A stretch of 64,000 nt of DNA from contig OX595985.1 in assembly GCA_951394045.1 (NCBI GenBank), positions 1,674,001 to 1,738,000 of the forward strand. The letters run 5' to 3'. The stretch comes from Nitzschia sp. DOCU1 (lineage: Eukaryota > Bacillariophyta > Bacillariophyceae > Bacillariales > Bacillariaceae). Below, in pieces: positions 41,899-53,473 of this stretch (the stretch's first letter is position 1; each line of letters begins with the position of its first letter). The notes beneath the pieces were generated by a model that did no database searches, was not told the origin of the DNA, and saw only the letters and a list, made by a program, of their open reading frames with translations. The position numbers were made by a program, and so were the translations under genes.

Positions 41899-44090
41899 CT
41901 ACTGCAAGCTAAAGGTTTCCATTTTCAGCATGTTGGCTGCATCCACTTGAGCCTGCGTCAAAATCTTCATACTGCACAAGTCTCTCATTTCGTCCTTGGT
42001 GCGGCAATAGCTCAAACCCTTTTCGTACAACTCCAAGACTTCCCGTGCCGATTGCAAGTCTTGCGCCATGCCGAGCTTGAGTTGACCCAACTGTATGTAA
42101 GCCGCTTGGAATTGTGGATCCACTTCAATCGCCTGTTGCAGAAACTTGACGGCTTCCATGGCAACTTCCAATTGCTTGCCAGGCTCCGGAGGCGAGTTGA
42201 GAACAGCGAGTGCCGCATTAACGTACGGAGTCGGATTCTTGGGCTCAAGTCGAATGGCCTTTTCAAATTGCTCCTTGGCTTCCTCGAATTCATTTTGCGT
42301 AAACAACAACTCTCCCCGATACGATTGAACTTCAGAAGAATCCGGGTCCACTCGGGCCGCCAATTCAAGATGCTTCTTGGCCCCCAAGGGATCGTTCTTG
42401 GATGTCAAGACAGCCGCCAAACGTAAATGTGCTAGGACGTGGTTGGGACGGAGGTTCACGCACTTCTCCAAATCGGCTTGGGCATCGGCTAGATTGGCTT
42501 GTAGCATACGCAAGTTGGCTCGATGCAACAAGGCATCCACGGCATTAGGATCCATAATCAGCGCCTTTTCAAAGAGCTTGAGCGCTTGGTCGAGTTTGCC
42601 AGCGTCCATGGCGACGCCAGCTTTCTTCACCATGATCTCCGCCTGAAGGGCGACGAAAATGTTAGACGAGACAGCTTGCATTGATTTTGCCACACAACTC
42701 ACAATCGATACTACGTACATTGATTGGTTCCAAATCGGAACATTCTTGGTAGCATTTCGATGCTCCATCCAGATCATACGTCCAGTGCTTCACCATACCA
42801 ACCCACTCCAGCAAACGGCAGTAATCATCATCCTTCATCATGGTCACTGCATCGGAATTGCCCTTGACGAGATCATATGCTTCCAAAAAGACCTTTCGCG
42901 CTTCTTCAAACTTGGTATCATACACTAGGCGTCGGCCAATTTTCAACATGACACTTGCTCGATCGGCCGTCGTCGTCGGATCCGGAACAGCCGCGTTAGC
43001 GGGTAGAGATTCCAATTCCTTCTTGAGTTTGTCGACTGACCCATCTCGTGCCGCCTTTGCCATCCATGCATTGTATCCAGTGTATGATTTGAGCAATTGC
43101 AGCAAGGTATAATCCGAAGGAAGTGTATTCTGGTTGTTGGCAGTGGTGATATTCGCCAGTTCCTCCAATCGTTCTGGCAAAACTTTGTTTAACAACTCTT
43201 CCAACTTGCTTTGCGGTACCGGCGGCGGCGACGACGGCGGCAATCCCAATCGTAGTTGATCCCTATGTTGTTGCATATAGAGCAATTGCAAGGCACACAC
43301 TTCCACCAGTCCCTGATAAAAGTCCTTGAAGGATTCCAAAATTCGTAGCTTGCGAGTTCTTGCCTTGACATGGTTTTTATCGTACGTCTCCAAGATTCTG
43401 TTGCAATCATCCAGGGCAAGTTCTGGCAAATTTCCCTTTTCGTACATGGCGGAGCGGTTGTTAATCAAAGTGACAATCTGCTTGTTGAGAGACGACGATG
43501 TGCTAGTCGAATCTGTTTGTTGTCCATCGACCAGATCGAGTGCTTCGGTAAAGGCCTGAGCTGCTTCCAAAAACTAAAAAAGAGAGAAAGAAAGAACAAT
43601 TCCAGAACAGGCAATGTCAAATATCAGTAAGTCACATGGACCAGAACGTTTGGCAACACAAAACACATGGACAATGTAATGTCCCAAAGAGCCCGTCGTG
43701 CCAATGCTCCTACATCACGATGATACCCACCTGTTTGTTTTTAAAAAACGCCTTGCCCTTCTTGTCGAGTTCTTCAATCTTGGCATGAAGTTCCTTTTCA
43801 TCCATTGGACCACTACTAGTAGGAGATTTCTCGGGCGACTTTGCTGCTGTTGTTGTAGTAGTGGCCTTGACAGGGCTACTGCTACCACCGCCTACCGATC
43901 GGCCCTTGGCCTTGACGGTAGCATCATCGGCCATGTCATCATCATCGCCATCATCCAAGGTCTTTGCTTTTTTGTTCGAGGCAGGTGTTGAAAGATTTTG
44001 TGACAAGTAAATCATGATTCCGACAGCCGCGACGGCTGCCAAGCCCATGAGCAAAAGTTGCGTGGTTTGTTTGTTGCTGCGAGCGGACAT
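41899..44090 (-). CDS. TOM70: TOM70-like mitochondrial import receptor (TPR)
   Basis: Exons 44090-43731, 43573-42719 and 42642-41899, all phase 0, give 652 residues. An N-terminal membrane anchor (TTQLLLMGLAAVAAVGIMIYL, about residues 9-30) is followed by an acidic/Ser/Lys-rich linker. TPR repeats run from about 100 to 640, beginning with the clamp-like KIEELDKKGKAFFKNKQFLEAAQAFTEAL. The second block (FEKALIMDPNAVDALLHRANL, LEKCVNLRPNHVLAHLRL, YRGELLFTQNEFEEAKEQFEKA) forms the preprotein-binding core. The anchor-clamp-core order is that of TOM70, which takes HSP70/HSP90-bound precursors at the mitochondrial outer membrane. Algal TOM70-like receptors at plastid membranes cannot be excluded. 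Confidence 0.85.
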
Positions 44091-44668
44091 TTTGGTCGAT
44101 GTTCAACACTCCAATTATCCAATGACTACCGGTAGTAGTAGAGCTAATAACACAGCTCTCCAAAGACACACGTGTGTGTGTGTGTGCTATTCGTAACTTG
44201 CGCAACTATTTTCGTGCTGGACTCGCAATCCGGTGGTCCTACTATGGAGTGTAACACCGTTGAGGTATACTTTTGTGGCGGATGTGATGTTGTTACTCTT
44301 GGGCTCTCCTCTCGTCGTCGTCGTTATCTTCGCCAAACCCCGCGCCGCTCTCTTTGCGGTTGTCACTGCTCTCCGACTTTCCAAAGGATGCAAGGTTTGG
44401 TGTTTACCGATATGATATTCACTTGGAGAACTTTAATCGTGGACTAAACTATCACAATCAATTACCATCTAACATATTTTAAAACATTTTTTTTGATTTA
44501 CGGTTATTAACGACGTACGGACCTCGCGCGGTTGGATCCAAAACACTCGCAGAAAGAATAGAGATCTCATCGGTGGACAATGATGGGGCGACCGACCAGG
44601 CAGCACATGCCACATCACATCTCTAATCAATAAAACTCAACGTTGACTGACCCCCTCGCCTGAATAGT
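44091..44668. other. divergent promoter between TOM70 and cyclophilin genes
   Basis: It holds a TG dinucleotide microsatellite (about 44171-44186). Frames of up to 91 codons here have no recognisable similarity and are not called. Confidence 0.4.
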
Positions 44669-45682
44669 ATGTTTACGAGATTACACTGTCGATCTCAAGT
44701 ACAAAAGAGCATGATTCTTCTATCAGCCATTCTAGTAGTGACATTATCGTCCATGACGTCTTCGGTCCATGCGTGGTCCTTTTCCAGCAACGTTTTGGAT
44801 CGACGATCCTATCTGGAACTGCTACAGCTGATACCTCTATCGACATTATTGACGACATCTTCCAATGTTGTAGTTGCTGAAGTGTCTGCTTCTACTACTA
44901 CTACCACAGCCGTGCCTACCATGCCCAATGTGCCCATTACTGACAAGGTCTTTTTTGACGTTCGCATCGCCCGTCAAGATGGATCGACCTATGTTCGAGA
45001 CGACCTACCCGATACCTTTGAGAATCGCGTTTTGAAAGCTCGATTAGTCATTGGATTGTATGGTACCGTGGCACCCAATCACGTCCAACGTTTTCTAAGT
45101 TATGTGGTCCCACCCAAAGACGACGACGTGGAAAATCCCTTTCCCTCGTATGGTCGATCTACTTTTACTGCATTGGATCAGCAAACGGGGCTCTTTCAGG
45201 GAGGCTACATTCCATCACTACGTGTCACAGACATGAGTGGATCGACAGCGATTACCTATGGATCTCGTGTATTGCCCGCGTCATTATGGATCGAAAAGTC
45301 ATCGCCGCCGCCAGAAAAACTATCCCATTCCACCAAAGGCCTGCTCACTCACAGAAACTTGGATGTCACACCCTCCTTTGGAATTACAACAAGAGCTGCA
45401 CCCGAATTATTGGATGCAACACATACTGTCTTTGGACAAATACTGTGGGATGAGGCCACTTTGGGCTGGTTCAATCAATTGCAAGATATTCCGACGTATT
45501 CGGTGGATCGACCCTCGGGTAGTGATGAATTCAGTACTGGGGGAGTAGCCACTTCGGTCTTTAATGCGCAACGAGACTTTTTTCGCGGTGCCGCCAAGTC
45601 GGTAGGCGATACTCGTGTGAGCAAGTTATACGAAGGAAAACTATTGCGGCGAACCGAAGTCATGCAAGTAGGCAAGTTATAG
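44669..45682 (+). CDS. Plastid (thylakoid lumen) cyclophilin-type peptidyl-prolyl isomerase-like protein
   Basis: A single exon of 337 residues. The leader MILLSAILVVTLSSMTSSVHA|WSF has Trp directly after the signal cleavage site, a diatom plastid motif. A second hydrophobic stretch (LLQLIPLSTLLTTSSNVVVA) suggests export to the thylakoid lumen. The cyclophilin-like domain begins at KVFFDVRIARQDG and RLVIGLYGTVAPNHVQRFLSY, followed by FQGGYIPSLRV in the place of the FMIQGGD strand and HTVFGQIL near the end (V-FGxV in cyclophilins). Canonical catalytic residues (the FxxQGGD Arg/Phe/Gln set) are only partly kept, so isomerase activity is doubtful. It resembles the plant lumenal CYP26/CYP28 group. 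Confidence 0.75.
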   Translation: MFTRLHCRSQVQKSMILLSAILVVTLSSMTSSVHAWSFSSNVLDRRSYLELLQLIPLSTLLTTSSNVVVAEVSASTTTTTAVPTMPNVPITDKVFFDVRIARQDGSTYVRDDLPDTFENRVLKARLVIGLYGTVAPNHVQRFLSYVVPPKDDDVENPFPSYGRSTFTALDQQTGLFQGGYIPSLRVTDMSGSTAITYGSRVLPASLWIEKSSPPPEKLSHSTKGLLTHRNLDVTPSFGITTRAAPELLDATHTVFGQILWDEATLGWFNQLQDIPTYSVDRPSGSDEFSTGGVATSVFNAQRDFFRGAAKSVGDTRVSKLYEGKLLRRTEVMQVGKL

Positions 45683-45907
45683 TGAGTCGATTTTTGTGGT
45701 TGAGTATTTGACCTGCACTCTACTACTAGCTAGTAGGTTGTCAAGACAATGCAGTTGTTCTATCTATCTAGCTAGAGCATGTAAAATACAGTCACTTTAA
45801 CGTTTACACAGCGAGAAACACGTTGCACAGTTCACAATGTAACAGATAACACAAGCAGGGTGGTGCCAAGACGACGGGGAATGTCAAGAAAAGAATCTGT
45901 TCCTCGT

Positions 45908-48341
45908 CTAGTTCGTCTCGCACCGTTCAGCCGCTCTGGGCTTGAGCATTTTAGCGTTTGGCGTAGCAAATAGGATCCTATCGGCGCGGGGCCGAATCTG
46001 GATGGGTCGTCTAGGTTCAGGAAAGGGGACTCGGGTAAATAGACGTTCCTCATGACGTATCTCAACGTGCTTTTCCATCTTGGGAGTCGGCGAGGACGAT
46101 ACCTCCGACTCCTGCTGCAGCGATCTGGTAGGAGTTGTCGGCGTTGATAGCGAGATTCCGTTGCCTTTCTCCATTTCGACCAAATCATCTGCGGATCGGC
46201 TCCGTTGAAACGACGATTCCAACGAGATTTCATTCGAGGACGGAGTCCGAATGTGACGAATCGACTTGGTAAGCTTTCGCGTCATTCGTCGCATAAAGGT
46301 TTGACGTTTTCCAGGTATGATCGGCGTGTGGTTCTGAAGCAGGACAATCAAGAAGATTTTGGTCTGCAACACCATAATCGGAATCTCCAAACCTTGGAGC
46401 GGTAACGTTCCATACAAATCCACTGATGGATAGTGAATTCCCATCTCCTCTGGCCTCTTGGGCGGGTCATAGTTGATACTGAATGTCTCTTCGTCGTGAG
46501 GATTCGACAAGAATACCGTCGAGTTTTTGGGGACTTGGACGCCGTCAAGTTCAATCGTTTGATTGACAGTTTTCAATCCTCCCATGAAAGGTGGGCAGAA
46601 GCGCATCGCCTCATAAATCAGGTTGTCGAGTTTATTCATTTTTCCAAGGACAAATGACGTAAAGAGACGATCCTTGTACTTCTGCTCCAAGCGATCGATT
46701 TCCGCTTGGACTTGATTGCAGGCATCTTCGTGTTTGGAAAGCAAGTACATAGCCATGGAAGTCCAAGCTTGGCCAGCATCCATCATCATCCAAATCAGTA
46801 GGGTTATTTCCGTGGTTGCTACCCGCGTGATACCTCGACCTTCATAATCGGCGGAACGCAATATTCGATCCAGCACCGACTGAGGCGTTTTCCGCATAGG
46901 GTTTTTCACCAACAATCGTGAGCTTTGCACGTCCAAAACGTCCGGTTCTGATGATGCGCGGAACCTTGGTCTTGTTGCCACCTTTGTAAAGCCAGAGTCC
47001 GTCACTGCCATCTCCGGCACAATGTCATTCTCAGACTGTGTCCGTGTACGGTTGGCGTCAGCACTCAAGGATCTTCGAAAGCCCATAATCGGGTGCTCGC
47101 TCGGAAAGAAATAATTCTCGGTCAGTCTCCACAATGGGAGAGCGGAAGTAAAGGGGTCGCGCGTTGCCCGACCTTTCTCATGGTGAACAGGGATATTCTT
47201 TTCACATTCTTCGATGTGAGAACTCAACAAAGTTTCCAGCTTCTTTCGCGCGTTGAGCGCTCGACCGTACGGATTGAGCCGCCATAGTTGCATCCATTGC
47301 GGGCCATACGTGAATTTGATATCGCAAAGACCATCCTTGAGTCTATCCATCCACAGCAGCAACCTTTCCTTGCTGGGACGCTCCTTTTCGGGTGGTTCGT
47401 TGCTGACGGTGTCTTCCTCAAAACGCACCGACTTTTCATTGTCGGCTTCCACAAGACTTCTGGACGACATTTCCTTCAACTGCGACGCCGAGGACAAAGT
47501 ATCCCGGTAGTCGTGGTCGAGATTTAATACAGGCCCCTGGGTCAAGTCCAGAGTGTATGATCGCAAAGCATCCAATTTGATCATGTGGGCCTTTTCTTCA
47601 GCATCACTGAGAGTCGAATCGCTCGTGTTCATCAAGTCTTCGTCTCCAGAATTTCCTGCAGTCCCATCGCTATCTTTGGACTCTCCAGGTCGAATACTAT
47701 GTCGATCTCCTTTATTGAAATTTCCTGCCAAGATCTCATCAATGCACTTTTGCGCCAACTCGGCAAATTGTGGGGCGAGCTTGACTACCGATGCATGACT
47801 TAGAGGCTCGCTAATCATGGACCGTAAGCACGTTGCCTCTTCCTCCTCCAGTATGGCCAGACACGTCTTCCCCAACAAGGTGATTGGCGGCGTATTGTAG
47901 GGCCAGCCCTCCGTGACATCTCCTTCCAAAATGACCTTTTCCACCCGTTCGCGGCCCTTGGCCACAATATTCCATTGACCCCATACAAAGATGCAGAAGA
48001 CATCAGCGAGCCGCCTACTCCAACTTGAAGGGAAACACCGCCATTCTCGCCACTCTGGCGGAAACAAAAAGGCTACATCCGAGCCGAATTTATGAAAGAG
48101 TATTGTATGCCCTAATACGGGCCATGCGCCATTCCCTGTGAGAGCCCTCGGCGGTACTGGCAGAGATGAATTGGAGTCACGTTTCGGTCCCGATATTAAT
48201 TGAAGAATCGTCAAGTAGCCATAATAAATCAACACAAGGGCGACGACGACGATGACAAATGGCTACAATACCAAGAGGGGGTTGAGTGAGTGTGAGAAGA
48301 AGGCAAGCTACATCATGGGAATACCTTCTCGTACGTACCAT
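45908..48341 (-). CDS. Cytochrome P450-like protein lacking the haem-ligand Cys
   Basis: The start codon is alone in its exon (48341-48339), spliced to 48262-45908, giving 785 residues. It has an N-terminal anchor (PFVIVVVALVLIYYGYL) and the P450 Pro-rich/Gly hinge (GNGAWPVLGHTILF). An acidic insert, about residues 180-310, is not part of P450. The I helix (DAGQAWTSMAMYLLSKHED, about 497-515) lacks the acid-Thr pair of AGxxT in usual spacing. The K helix has EAMR (about 553) and LDGVQVPKNSTVFLSNPHD follows. At the haem loop the sequence is LYGTLPLQGLEIPIM with Leu (about 624) where the axial Cys belongs, and there is no Cys downstream. The C-terminal 140 residues are basic/Ser-rich. It is probably a pseudo-enzyme with an ER-anchored P450 fold. 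Confidence 0.75.
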
Positions 48342-49020
48342 GTTGGTGTGCAATTTCGAGGCTCGGACGAGCGATTCTCACCCTGGACTCTGAGAACGCA
48401 GTGCTGCTACTCTGGTGGACAATCAATCACAACAACCGGCTTTCTATCTGAATAGAGTGGCTTGGTTCATTTACCCAAGTACTTTTCTATGGTGGTGTAG
48501 ACGGTCACCAACTACAATAGGGGCAAGTGCCAGAGAGTTTCGTTTCGCCAGATGGTGTGTGTTCAAAAGTTTGCGTGAAATTCTGCGTTGGGGCCCGTTG
48601 ATGACTCTTTCTCGCCACCACACTACTTTGCTTTGGGAAGCCACCACATGAAAGAATGATTTTTCTAATAAGTCGTTTGGCGGACTCGCAAATACCGAAG
48701 TAAGTATACGATTAAAGCCCATGTGACAACTGGGTGCCAAATGTTGAATATGGACATGAAGGTTGCATATGATGCTTACTATGGGCAGACATCGCTGTTT
48801 TGCGCGCGCCATCCCGAGTCGTGACAAAGGACCAATTAGAATCCTTTTTCTGCTACTACCGAAGAGCACGCGGCGCAAGAAGGGATCATCGGTCACACCC
48901 CTTCCAAGAAAAGAAATTGTGGCCAAAGCAGTCGGTCGGGTCCTCGAACAACGACAATGACGACCAAGACCTTTCAATGTACTACTACTCTTTCCCGGAG
49001 TATAGTGGCAATGATCCAAC
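48342..49020. other. divergent promoter region, no supported gene
   Basis: A 196-codon minus-strand frame (48471-49061) crosses the start of the next gene and has no family resemblance; it is treated as antisense chance. No repeat or RNA gene was seen. Confidence 0.4.
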
Positions 49021-50294
49021 ATGGCTCTCCAACAGCAGACAGCTCCCATCGGAGCTTCCATGGTGCACCTCTTCGGTGTCGCACCCGGTCAACAAGCGCA
49101 TGAACACTCGCCGGCTACCGTGGCAACAACGACAACAAGCAGCATTCCGCATCGACAACTTTCCTCCTTCTCCAAACCAGCCATTCCCTGCATTCTACTG
49201 CCTGGTGACGATGAACAAATCCATAGCAAGCGAATTTTATTGCAAGGACCGCCCAAGTCAGGACGGACCAGCATGGCCATGAATTTGGCGTACGCTTGCG
49301 CTGCCGAGTCGGCGGCACCCTGTCATTGCTCCGTGCAATCGTGTCGATGCACCAGTGTGATTCTGTACCGAAAAGCAAAAGCAGCGCCTTCCACTGATAG
49401 AATGCGATCCAACTCGGCTAAAGAAGACTTTCCGTTACCATGTCGATTTGTCGGCAAGGCTACAGAGGGTACTAGTGATACAGCTGCTGGCAACACGACA
49501 ACTACGAACCATTCAATACATGTCCATCATCATCATGCTTTGAAAAAATCAGCCACTACAACTGTACAGGAGGAAAAAAATACTCCAGACGACTGGGATC
49601 CACAAATTCTGGGACGCATTCGAATTCAATATGTGGCGTCGGCAAAGGAAATGCTTCAAGATTTGTTGGGCGTACTTGCCAAGCCCTTGCACGACCATCC
49701 GTCTCGTGCCATTATCATTGATGATTTGGATGAGATTGTGGCTCGTCCGACAACAGCATCATCATCATCATCGACGACTACTTCTTCCAGTATGGCTCCA
49801 ACAGTGGGTGGAATGCAGCACAATTCAAAATCTGTGCATACGGAAACGACTATTTCTATAATGCAAACATGTAAGAGGAATGACGAATCGTCGATGGAAC
49901 TTGCCTGCTTCTGAAAACAGTGAATATCTCTCAACCATCTAAATTTTCTTCAGTGGCATTGGCGGTGGATACTAGTCACGCATTGGAGCGCCTTCATGGC
50001 GTTTTGCCTTTTTTGGTTGCGACCATGTCATCCTCCACGATTTCAGCCCCGTGGATGGATACGGTGGTCTCTCTGACAATGTGCTCTTCTACTCATTCAA
50101 GTGATGTTGCTCTAGTAGATGCTCGGAACCAAGGCTCTCGTAGCCAAGCAGGCGGGACGCTTGGTCGGTGGAGGGCTGACTTTCGGGGCAAGGGATCTGG
50201 GACGGGTTCGTTATCTTGGTCGTCGATAGTGGACTATTCCTTTGTACAACATTCTGACGACGGGAACATTATTGAATGGGATCAACGCAGCTAG
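49021..50294 (+). CDS. SWSAP1-like RecA-fold ATPase-related protein
   Basis: Exons 49021-49870 and 49954-50294 give 396 residues. After a Thr/His-rich leader comes a P-loop-like KRILLQGPPKSGRTSMAMNL (about residues 70-89), where the invariant Walker A Lys is Arg. A Cys/His cluster (CHCSVQSCRC) lies just after, then LGRIRIQYVASAKEMLQDLL, then a Walker B strand AIIIDDLDEIV. The order GPPxSGKTS...RIQMKYV...VVIDDF matches plant and animal SWSAP1-like proteins, RAD51 paralogue-like partners of the SWIM-domain protein SWS1 in homologous recombination. A low-complexity His/Ser/Thr insert separates the motifs. The C-terminal exon ends WSSIVDYSFVQHSDDGNIIEW. Assignment is by motif order only. Confidence 0.55.
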
Positions 50295-52068
50295 GGCATG
50301 GCGCTCGCTGGTGTACTTGCCGCGCACTATACTGCTATGGGGGGAGGGTGTGCTCTCTATGAATCTTTGGGTAAAAGTATGCGCCGAGTAACCACATGAA
50401 TGTTTCCAGTTTGTGGGAGCAGCCGTATCTTTGCTTCGGTTGTGTGGTTGAAAGTGAAAGTGATAGAAGGAGGCGAGTTGAACTATGTGCCCCCACTCCA
50501 TCAGAAGGTCACCTGCCTTCCGTAGAAGTTGGCGTTCAGAGCTCGGCAGCTACTAGCACCTGATGATGGAGAGCAAGTAGTAGAGTGCTCTTATACTCTA
50601 TGGCTTCTAACTGGATAGTGCGCACTCTTTGATGGTTGCATAGTAACTGTAGCCAACTACGAGTAACAGTAGATTTGGCACGATAGTAAGCGCTTCCAAG
50701 TTGATGTCACACATGTTTCGGAACGTTCTTCGTCGCGTCAAGTCGCCTCCTTCCATAAGGTGCCGTAGAACCTAGTACAAAATGCACGACGTACGTCATC
50801 CGTCCGTGACCCGGATTTATAACTTGAGAACACGAGAATGCGTACCCGCCAAGACTTGCCGCCAGCCCAACTCTAACACAGAATCACGCCACCGCGACAG
50901 AACAAACTCTCACATTCGTATTCCCTGCCATCATACGGAGCTCTCTCTTCTCTGTCGCAGAAGAAAAACACCACAACACTATTATTTGTCTATTATCAAA
51001 GGTGAGCAGCTTACTTTTAACAATGTTGATGATCGATAATGAGACATTTCAATGTTTGCAGATGAGGGAGAAGTCTGCCTTCTCGTCATGTTGAAAAAAT
51101 GAGGGTCGGCTGAAAAGGAAGATTCCGTCTTCTCGTGGAAGGTTTCGTGCGCGCCTGGAACTGTTCGCAACTCCAATGGTTACACCAAGTTCCGCTTGAG
51201 ATCACGTTTGGTTTGTTACCGAGCTTTGGCAATGGAGTTGCTGTTTTCTTGGTCCATCTTTCCTACAGTTGCACTTGCGTCCATCCATCGTCTTGCAAAA
51301 ATACAATTCTGTTGCTGTGGAGGTACAGCACACTGGCTTTTCATTGACTTTCAGAATTTGCAATCGAGCCGTTCTTGATGGGAAGGAGTGACGCTGGGTC
51401 GGAATATCTTATTATGCCACGAATATCTTTATCTAACACCTGACACCATCAATTCTGCTCGGACCACGGACAGGCGGTTGCATTTCTGTACCAAATTCAA
51501 CTATACGTTCTACGCGACGTGGAATAGCTCGATCGATCCGCTCTTTTTCAAGGTGGAGTTCCCTCCAAACCCTCTGCACGCAGAAAGGATTAACAATTTC
51601 GATCCGCATCCCCATCATAACCCTGAGAAAGTTAGGGACGTCTCAAGACGACCTGGAAGCATCGCCAAACAATTTATACTCAAAGCTAGACAAACACAAC
51701 CTTGTCGACTATAAGGTGGGTCAGGTGCTTTTGGATCTTTTGAACTGAGTAAAGGGTTGAATTCCTACGCCACAGAACAATTCGATCTCTCTCGCAGGCT
51801 TTCAGCGCAGAAACCCAGAAGTGCGGGTTATTCCGACTGAGATTCGTGTCCTCCGCCCTTGGACGGTCGAGCTATATTGTGGCCTCTGAGCTCCTTACTT
51901 TTATTGCCATCAACCACTCAGCGTCTCACCGTTTTTTGGTTCGCTCTGTCTGTTGTCATTCAGCACAAGGCCACGACCAAGAGGTGATATCAAAAGAATA
52001 TTTCGCGCGCGGGTCCAGGCAGGCCCGTTCTTTATATTCGCAATCTATTCACTGCAAAATCTGAATTC
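50295..52068. other. 1.77-kb region without a recognisable gene
   Basis: The longest gene-free stretch in the window. Frames of 60-108 codons occur, but most start without ATG, none resembles a protein family, and I found no tRNA, snRNA or repeat signature. It could contain a non-coding RNA, a long 5' UTR of the Yippee gene, or a fast-evolving gene with several introns. Confidence 0.35.
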
Positions 52069-53162
52069 ATGGCTGCCGCGGGCGGCATAGGTATGTCATT
52101 GAGTGGGGTTGTACCTGGACTGCTGGTGAAGGTGCTTGTTTCACCCAAGTGCAGGTTCACTAACCATTTTTGCATGTTGCCTGCTGTGTTATACTCTTAA
52201 CACAGTTTCGTCGACGATGCAGTCCTCGCACCACCAGTCTCCACGGACAGGCGCAGCTGCTGCACCAGTGAACTTGCCTGGTGGAGGAATGGTGATGTCC
52301 CCAGGATCCTCTGGGGTGCCTGTACTCGCTGCACATCATTCGTCCTCGTCCTTGGGATATAGCAGTCGCTCGGATGTGGCACGACCAATGGCACCGCAAT
52401 CCCTGGTTGCATCACGACGTCATTCACACTCGGGAGATCATCGAATGCGGTCTCCTGGGACTTCAAGTCGGTCAAGAAAGATTATTAACGATGCATCGGA
52501 GGCGTTGGCGAAGGCTCAATCAAGAAGCGCTCGCAAGCTGAATGATTCCATGGTCTACCTGGACGGACCTCAGGTGTATGCGTGTGCTCAGTGCCGTACG
52601 CACCTAACAAGTCACGATGAAATCATCTCGAAGAGTTTTCATGGGCGGCACGGTAAGTGAAACTGGTAGTGCGGCGTTCTTTATTGCCTCCCTGCGGACG
52701 CTCAACCTTCAACGTTTTGGCGGTGCGCTACTCTTAGGCCGAGCGTATCTGTTTGACAACTGTGTCAACGTAACTATTGGGCCTGCGGAAGATAGGCGTC
52801 TCATCACTGGCCTTCACAGCGTTTGTGATATATTTTGTAAGCGATGCAAGACTATGGTCGGGTGGACCTACGCAAGGGCCTACGAGCAAAGTCAAAAGTA
52901 CAAAGAGGGGAAATTCATTATTGAGAAGATCAATCTCCATCTGGAAGAGAGTGATTACTATGATGTGGCACCTCCTGCTGGCGAGAGGAAGGATCGCTTC
53001 CGGGCACGGTCTATTAGCTGGGGTAGTGAATCTTGTTCATCGCAGAGACACGAGACGATCTATGAGTACCATCCTTCAGGGTCGCCGTTGGAGAGGCCGC
53101 GAAGCCCACGGAAACGGCAAGGGAGCGTTGGAAGTAGTGGTTCGAGTGGATTGCAGCGGTAG
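52069..53162 (+). CDS. YPEL: Yippee zinc-binding protein with long disordered extensions
   Basis: Exons 52069-52090 (22 nt), 52206-52652 and 52738-53162 give 297 residues. The Yippee domain (about 150-245) is canonical: [61 protein letters not shown] and [11 protein letters not shown], with the four zinc Cys (CxxC...CxxC). The intron falls inside the HGRHG|RAYLF junction. The N-terminal 140 residues (Ser/His/Arg/Pro rich) and C-terminal about 50 residues (basic, Ser-rich) are disordered; typical Yippee proteins are only about 120 residues. Yippee domains fold like cereblon/MsrB and have roles in cell division and centrosome biology; here the role is unknown. Confidence 0.9.
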
Positions 53163-53342
53163 TCTCAGATTGATCAACCTTCCGAAGCGGTATCACGCAT
53201 TTTGCTTTATGAACGGTGGCGAAGCTCCTGGCTTGTGGAGCTGTCCTGTTCAAATGAGAGAGTGTAACACTTTCAAAGATACTTAGTTTATATATTTTCT
53301 ATTGGTAGAATACTGGTTAAGCGAATAATTATTGTGGCTTGT

Positions 53343-53420
53343 TTCTTGTTCTTGTTCCCCTTGAAAAAGATTCGCTTGTGATTCTTGTTCTTGTTCCCCT
53401 TGAAAAAGATTCGCTTGTGA
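53343..53420 (+). repeat. perfect 39-bp tandem repeat, two copies
   Basis: 53343-53381 and 53382-53420 are identical. It lies between the convergent Yippee and 53474-54145 genes. The unit is 13 codons in a minus-strand frame, but that frame has no other sign of coding. Confidence 0.9.
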
Positions 53421-53473
53421 TGCGTAGATAGCTGCTCTAGTGGATTATGTGCCGAGGCTCGAATGGAAGACAA

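Noticed and set aside
48471..49061. 196-codon minus-strand frame
   Set aside because: Overlaps the start of the SWSAP1-like gene on the other strand, has no recognisable domain, and many rare-type residues (Cys, His, Arg) as in antisense frames.
51388..51714. 108-codon frame in the long gene-free stretch
   Set aside because: Starts without ATG and has no similarity; kept only as part of the unexplained region.
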